Source of the DNA: Cryptomeria japonica
Lineage: Eukaryota; Streptophyta; Pinopsida; Cupressales; Cupressaceae
Assembly: GCF_030272615.1 (NCBI RefSeq)
Contig: NC_081413.1
Location: forward strand, 553,127,136 to 553,191,135
DNA: 64,000 bases
Direction of reading: 5' to 3'
Each line of letters opens with the position of its first letter. Position 1 is the stretch's first letter. This document shows, piece after piece, positions 60,372 to 64,000 of the stretch. The notes below the pieces were generated by a model, which did no database searches, was not told where the DNA came from, and saw nothing but the letters and a program-made list of their open reading frames with translations. The position numbers and the translations under genes are program-made.

Positions 60372-62000
60372 ATTAATTTGTAGTGTAATATTATATTATC
60401 TTTTATATAAATGTAATATTAATTATAATTCGTTTTAAGAAAATAGCTATTAATAATTATAAAAGTGAAAATAAACATTTTTTTAATCTTAACGAAATAT
60501 ATTTAAATTTATGATTAAAAGTTATTAAAGTATTTTGTATATATTAAAATAATTTTAAAAATTATGATTTTCAAAAAATATTAAAAAATAGAATGATTTC
60601 AAAAAATATATAAAATATAATTATAAAAAATACATATAATGATTATGTTTATTTTTAAATAGAAATATTTGTATATGATTTTTCATTTAATTTAATCTAA
60701 AATGGATCAAGTCCTTATAATTGATTTAATTATCTATATTTTCAAATAAAAAAGAGTTATTAAAATTTATATGTCTATTTAGAAAAAAATATTTTATTTA
60801 CATTATTATAAACTAGCAATTGCACCTTAGTGTGCAATGGGTATGCCGAAAGATGTGTGTAAGGTGAATTAGGAAAAACATTGGTCTATTTTTTTGCATA
60901 TAATTGGGTAATACATGAGGTCACTTATTAGGTCATAATGTTGTTTGTGCAATAAATTTCTCATTAGAAAAGTGATAACTTCAAATTAACTATGCATCCA
61001 CTTATAGCGATCCAATCATAATTGAAACAAAACCTTTAAATTGATAAGAAAATCAAGTTTCATTACCAACAACACATGGTGAGAGCGAGAGAGAGGTTGA
61101 GATAGTGCTAGAAGGAGGGAGACATATAGGGGGGATAGGTGAGAGAGAGATGGGTAAAGAGATAGAGATAGAGATAGAGAAGAGAAGATAGAGATATAAA
61201 TAGAGTTAGAGACAGAGATGGAGAATAAGGAAAGGAATATGGAGAGGAGGCGAGAGATATGGAGAGATAAAAGAGAGAGGGGAGAGATGTAGATAAAAAT
61301 AGAAAAATAAAAAAATAAAAAAAGAGAAAGGGAGAGATGAAAAGATAGATATATTAAGTGATATATAAAGAGAGGGGGAGATATAGTGATAGAGAGAGAT
61401 ACAGATAACTAGATAGAGTTAGAGGGATAGATGAAAGAAGTGATAGGGAGAGATAGATATAGAGAGGAAAAGAGATATAGATAAATAGAGGTCTAAAAAG
61501 ATGGAGGAGAGAGAGGGAGAGGGAGATGGATGGATAAGAGGCATTTCCAGAGATATAGGGGAGAGAGGAAGATATAGGTAGAGATGAAGATAGAATGAGG
61601 GAGGAAGAGGGAAAATAGATAGAGAGATAGAGAGAGGTATAGGGAGATAGAAATATAGAAAGATAGGGGGATATAGAGGAAGAGATAGAGAGAGATCTAT
61701 AAATGAAGAGGGAGAGATACATATAAATAGATGGTGAGATAGAGTGAGATAGATATCTAAGGACATAGAGAGAGGGGGAGACGGGGGGCGATATATAATG
61801 AGACTGACAAACAAAGTGGGGATAGACAAATAGAGATGGAAAGAGGGGGATATAGAGGGAGAGATGCACATATATTGGAAGATAAATAGAGATATGTAGA
61901 GATATACATGAAGAGAAAGAGAGATGGATAGAGATAAGGAGATAAATAAGGGGATAGGGAGTGTGAATGAGGGAGGGAGAGATGGGGAGAATTACATAGG

Positions 62001-62069
<69 letters not shown>

Positions 62070-63696
62070 GAAGATAATAATATATAGATTAAGAGGGGGA
62101 CATATATGTATGAAGATAGAGATAGAGGGGGCAAGAGTGAGAGAGAAATAAGGTGACAAATACAAGTAATAGATTAAAAGGTTTAGACCTTAGAAAGACA
62201 GAGAGTGATAGGGAGGGGGGAATATAGGGAGATAAAACTAATAGAGATAGTAAGGGAGAAATAGGGAGTGTATGTTTAGAAAGAGTAGAAGTAGAGAGAT
62301 ATAAAAACAGGGAGTATGGGGAGAGGAAGACAGGGAGAGATAAGATAGAAAGATGGAGAGAGGGATGTATAGGGGTAGAAAGATATGGAGATAAGGGTAG
62401 AAAGGGGAGACAGAATAGATATAACTTGTAAAATATAAAGGTGGTGAGAAAGAGAGGAAGAGATGGAAGGAAATGGAAAGGGGGAGAGAGAGACATGGTG
62501 ATGGAAAGATAAAGATATAGGAAGTGATATGTGAAGAGGTAGAGAGGGATATAGAGAGAGAGTAGGAGAGATGAGGGAAGAGGAATGTATAAGATCTATA
62601 GAGATAGAGATAGAGATAGCAAGCGAGAGGGAGAAATAGGGAGTATGTGTTTGTGTGAATGAGAGAGATATAGAGATATAGATAAGGAAGGAGAAATATA
62701 GAATGTGTGTGAGTGAAAGAGATATATATAGAGGGATAAAAATATATAAATAGACATAGTGAGGGAGAGAGGGAGAAAGAGGGCATAGAAGTAGAGATAT
62801 ATAAAAAGAGGGAGCGAGAGGGGGAAAGGGAGAGATACAAAGATAGATATAGTGGGAATGGTAGAGGGGGCCAAGAGAGAGATACATGGAGAGGTAAGGA
62901 GATATAGATAGCCCAGAGAGAGATATAGATGGAGATAATAATCAAATGGCATGTTACCCTTAGTATAACTCTTCAAGGACACAACTATCTATAAATTAGC
63001 TATGAAATGACTAATCAATAGTTACTTGCTATCTCTTGCTCTCTTGTTCTAAACTTTTAATTTAGGTTTTGATTAGGAATTTATTTTATTATATAAATTA
63101 AAATAAATTTCAAATATTTAATTACTCTAGCATAAACAAAATTTTAATAAGACAAAAATAGAACTTAGATTAATTCTAATATCTTTAATTATTATTTGTA
63201 ATTCCATAAGAAGACGTAAATAATTAAAATTAAATTTTAACTTAATAAATAAATAATCTTGAAAAAAAAGGTAGAAGAATTAAAATAAATTAAAAAATAG
63301 AATATCTAATAAAAGAAGGTAACATTGAAAATATTCTCATCAAATTAAGAAATATTTTAATTCTAAATTTGATTATTCTACAACAACTAACATTTTGATA
63401 AGACAAATAGTTATAAATTAAATTAATTTTAACAATTTTTAATTATTATTTGTAATTTCATAAAAATATATAAATAACTAAAATAAATTTTACACTTAAT
63501 GAAAATTAATCATAAAACAAAAAGGGAAAGATGAATTAGAATAAAGATAATTACTTTTTTTAATTATATATTTATTTTCCTACTTTTAGCTTTACTTGTT
63601 TTAATATTATTTTTTCTTTGTAGAAATTTAATAATACGTTTATTTTCCTACTTTTTCTTTTTATTTTTTAGAAAATTAGAAAATAAGATAGAAAAT
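60372..63696. repeat. Tandem segment copy B
   Basis: Second copy of the segment seen at 38961-39552 plus 55826-58726: the same hairpin-like start (AACTAGCAATTGCACC..GTGTGCAATGGG at 60812), the same conserved stretch, a GA-rich block (about 61080-62940) and the same AT-rich tail. It has neither the gypsy element nor the SINE, so it shows both pre-insertion states. About 430 bp of AT-rich sequence before 60812 has only weak similarity to copy A. Confidence 0.85.
62003..62065 (+). repeat. (GA)n microsatellite
   Basis: An uninterrupted GA run of about 60 bp within the GA-rich block of copy B; copy A has no run of comparable purity. Confidence 0.95.
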
Positions 63697-64000
63697 CTTT
63701 TTTTTTTGTCGATAACATTATGTCATATATTGCTTAAAAAATAGAAAAGTATTACATCCGTAGAGCAGAAAACATACTGCAACTCTATGGGGTCACACCC
63801 CTACTACAAGAAGAACTCGACAAGACACCATCCCACCATTGCCAACAGCCACAAAAAAGGGCACATACATACACAAAAACCACAAACTAGGCCCTGATCA
63901 ACCCATAGAACCTAGCTACGAAACCATCCCAAAGCCTCTTCTCTTGAAAAATTGGGGATACCCCTATTGGGTCCGGCCTCCTGCGACATGCTCCCTCCAC
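63697..64000 (-). mobile_element. LINE 3' end, cut by the window edge
   Basis: A T-run at 63697-63708 followed by GTCGATAACATTATG is read as a minus-strand element with an A tail. Its non-AT-rich body translates on the minus strand in LINE 3'-end style (PFFVAVGNGGMVSCRVLLVV, LLYGCNTFLFF). The 3' UTR resembles that of the LINE at 58742 just inside the tail. The remainder lies beyond the window. Confidence 0.6.

Overview
The window looks like a stretch of a large, repeat-rich plant nuclear genome, most likely a gymnosperm and possibly a conifer. That assignment is an inference. It rests on the plant-type transposon families (Ty1/copia, Ty3/gypsy of the Tat type with a G-patch and two RNase H domains, L1-like LINEs with DUF4283 ORF1, PIF1/Helitron helicases, an antisense plant-mobile-domain gene), AT-rich spacers, and the absence of any clearly intact host gene. 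Nearly everything recognisable is a mobile element or its remains, and many are nested.

Layout. 1-1390: a decayed coding region of unknown origin. 1390-5048: no gene recognised. 5049 to about 6850: an LTR-like block with unresolved ends. 8189-9627 and 9865-11054: two solo LTRs with target-site duplications (TSDs). 13490-23594: one decayed Helitron/PIF1-type helicase gene cut into three pieces by a Ty1/copia element (13649-20185) and a solo LTR (20456-21879). 24413-25722: a third solo LTR of the same family as 8189 and 20456. 27634-28094: a MITE with terminal inverted repeats and TA target sites. 32448-32581: a tRNA-derived SINE with a 19-bp TSD. 32727-38945: a full-length L1-like LINE on the minus strand with a 15-bp TSD; its ORF2 has 15 premature stops, all TAG, and no frameshift. 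38961-58726 and 60372-63696: two copies of a tandemly duplicated segment, each with a polypurine (GA) block of about 1.9 kb. A young Ty3/gypsy element (39553-55820, TSD GAAAT), a second SINE (57737-57865) and a 5'-truncated LINE (58742-60356) landed in or beside copy A. A third LINE 3' end runs off the right edge.

The most interesting object is the 16.3-kb gypsy element. Its 825-bp LTRs differ at about three positions. On the sense strand it has a 2.4-kb leader, gag-protease, a G-patch/RT/RNase H/RNase H frame and an integrase frame. On the opposite strand, between integrase and the 3' LTR, it carries a plant-mobile-domain (MAIN/MAIL-like) gene that appears to have its own TATA box, a short first exon, a canonical GT-AG intron and a long second exon. 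A 9-10-nt core (GCGTCTGTG) recurs with a 20-bp period in two blocks of the sense leader. It recurs in inverted orientation, with the same period, in a third block inside the antisense gene's intron. That intron also holds seven tandem hairpins whose stems differ in sequence but stay paired around a near-constant loop. All the non-Watson-Crick pairs I counted are G-T on the plus strand, which points to folding in the retroelement's own RNA.

How they act together (inference): the sense transcript would supply the retrotransposition proteins, and the antisense gene is cargo of unknown role. The inverted motif blocks could let the 5' leader pair with the 3' region of the genomic RNA, or serve as protein or small-RNA sites. 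This copy is coding-defective (frameshifts and stops on both strands) despite its youth, so it probably moved with proteins supplied by relatives, or decayed very recently.
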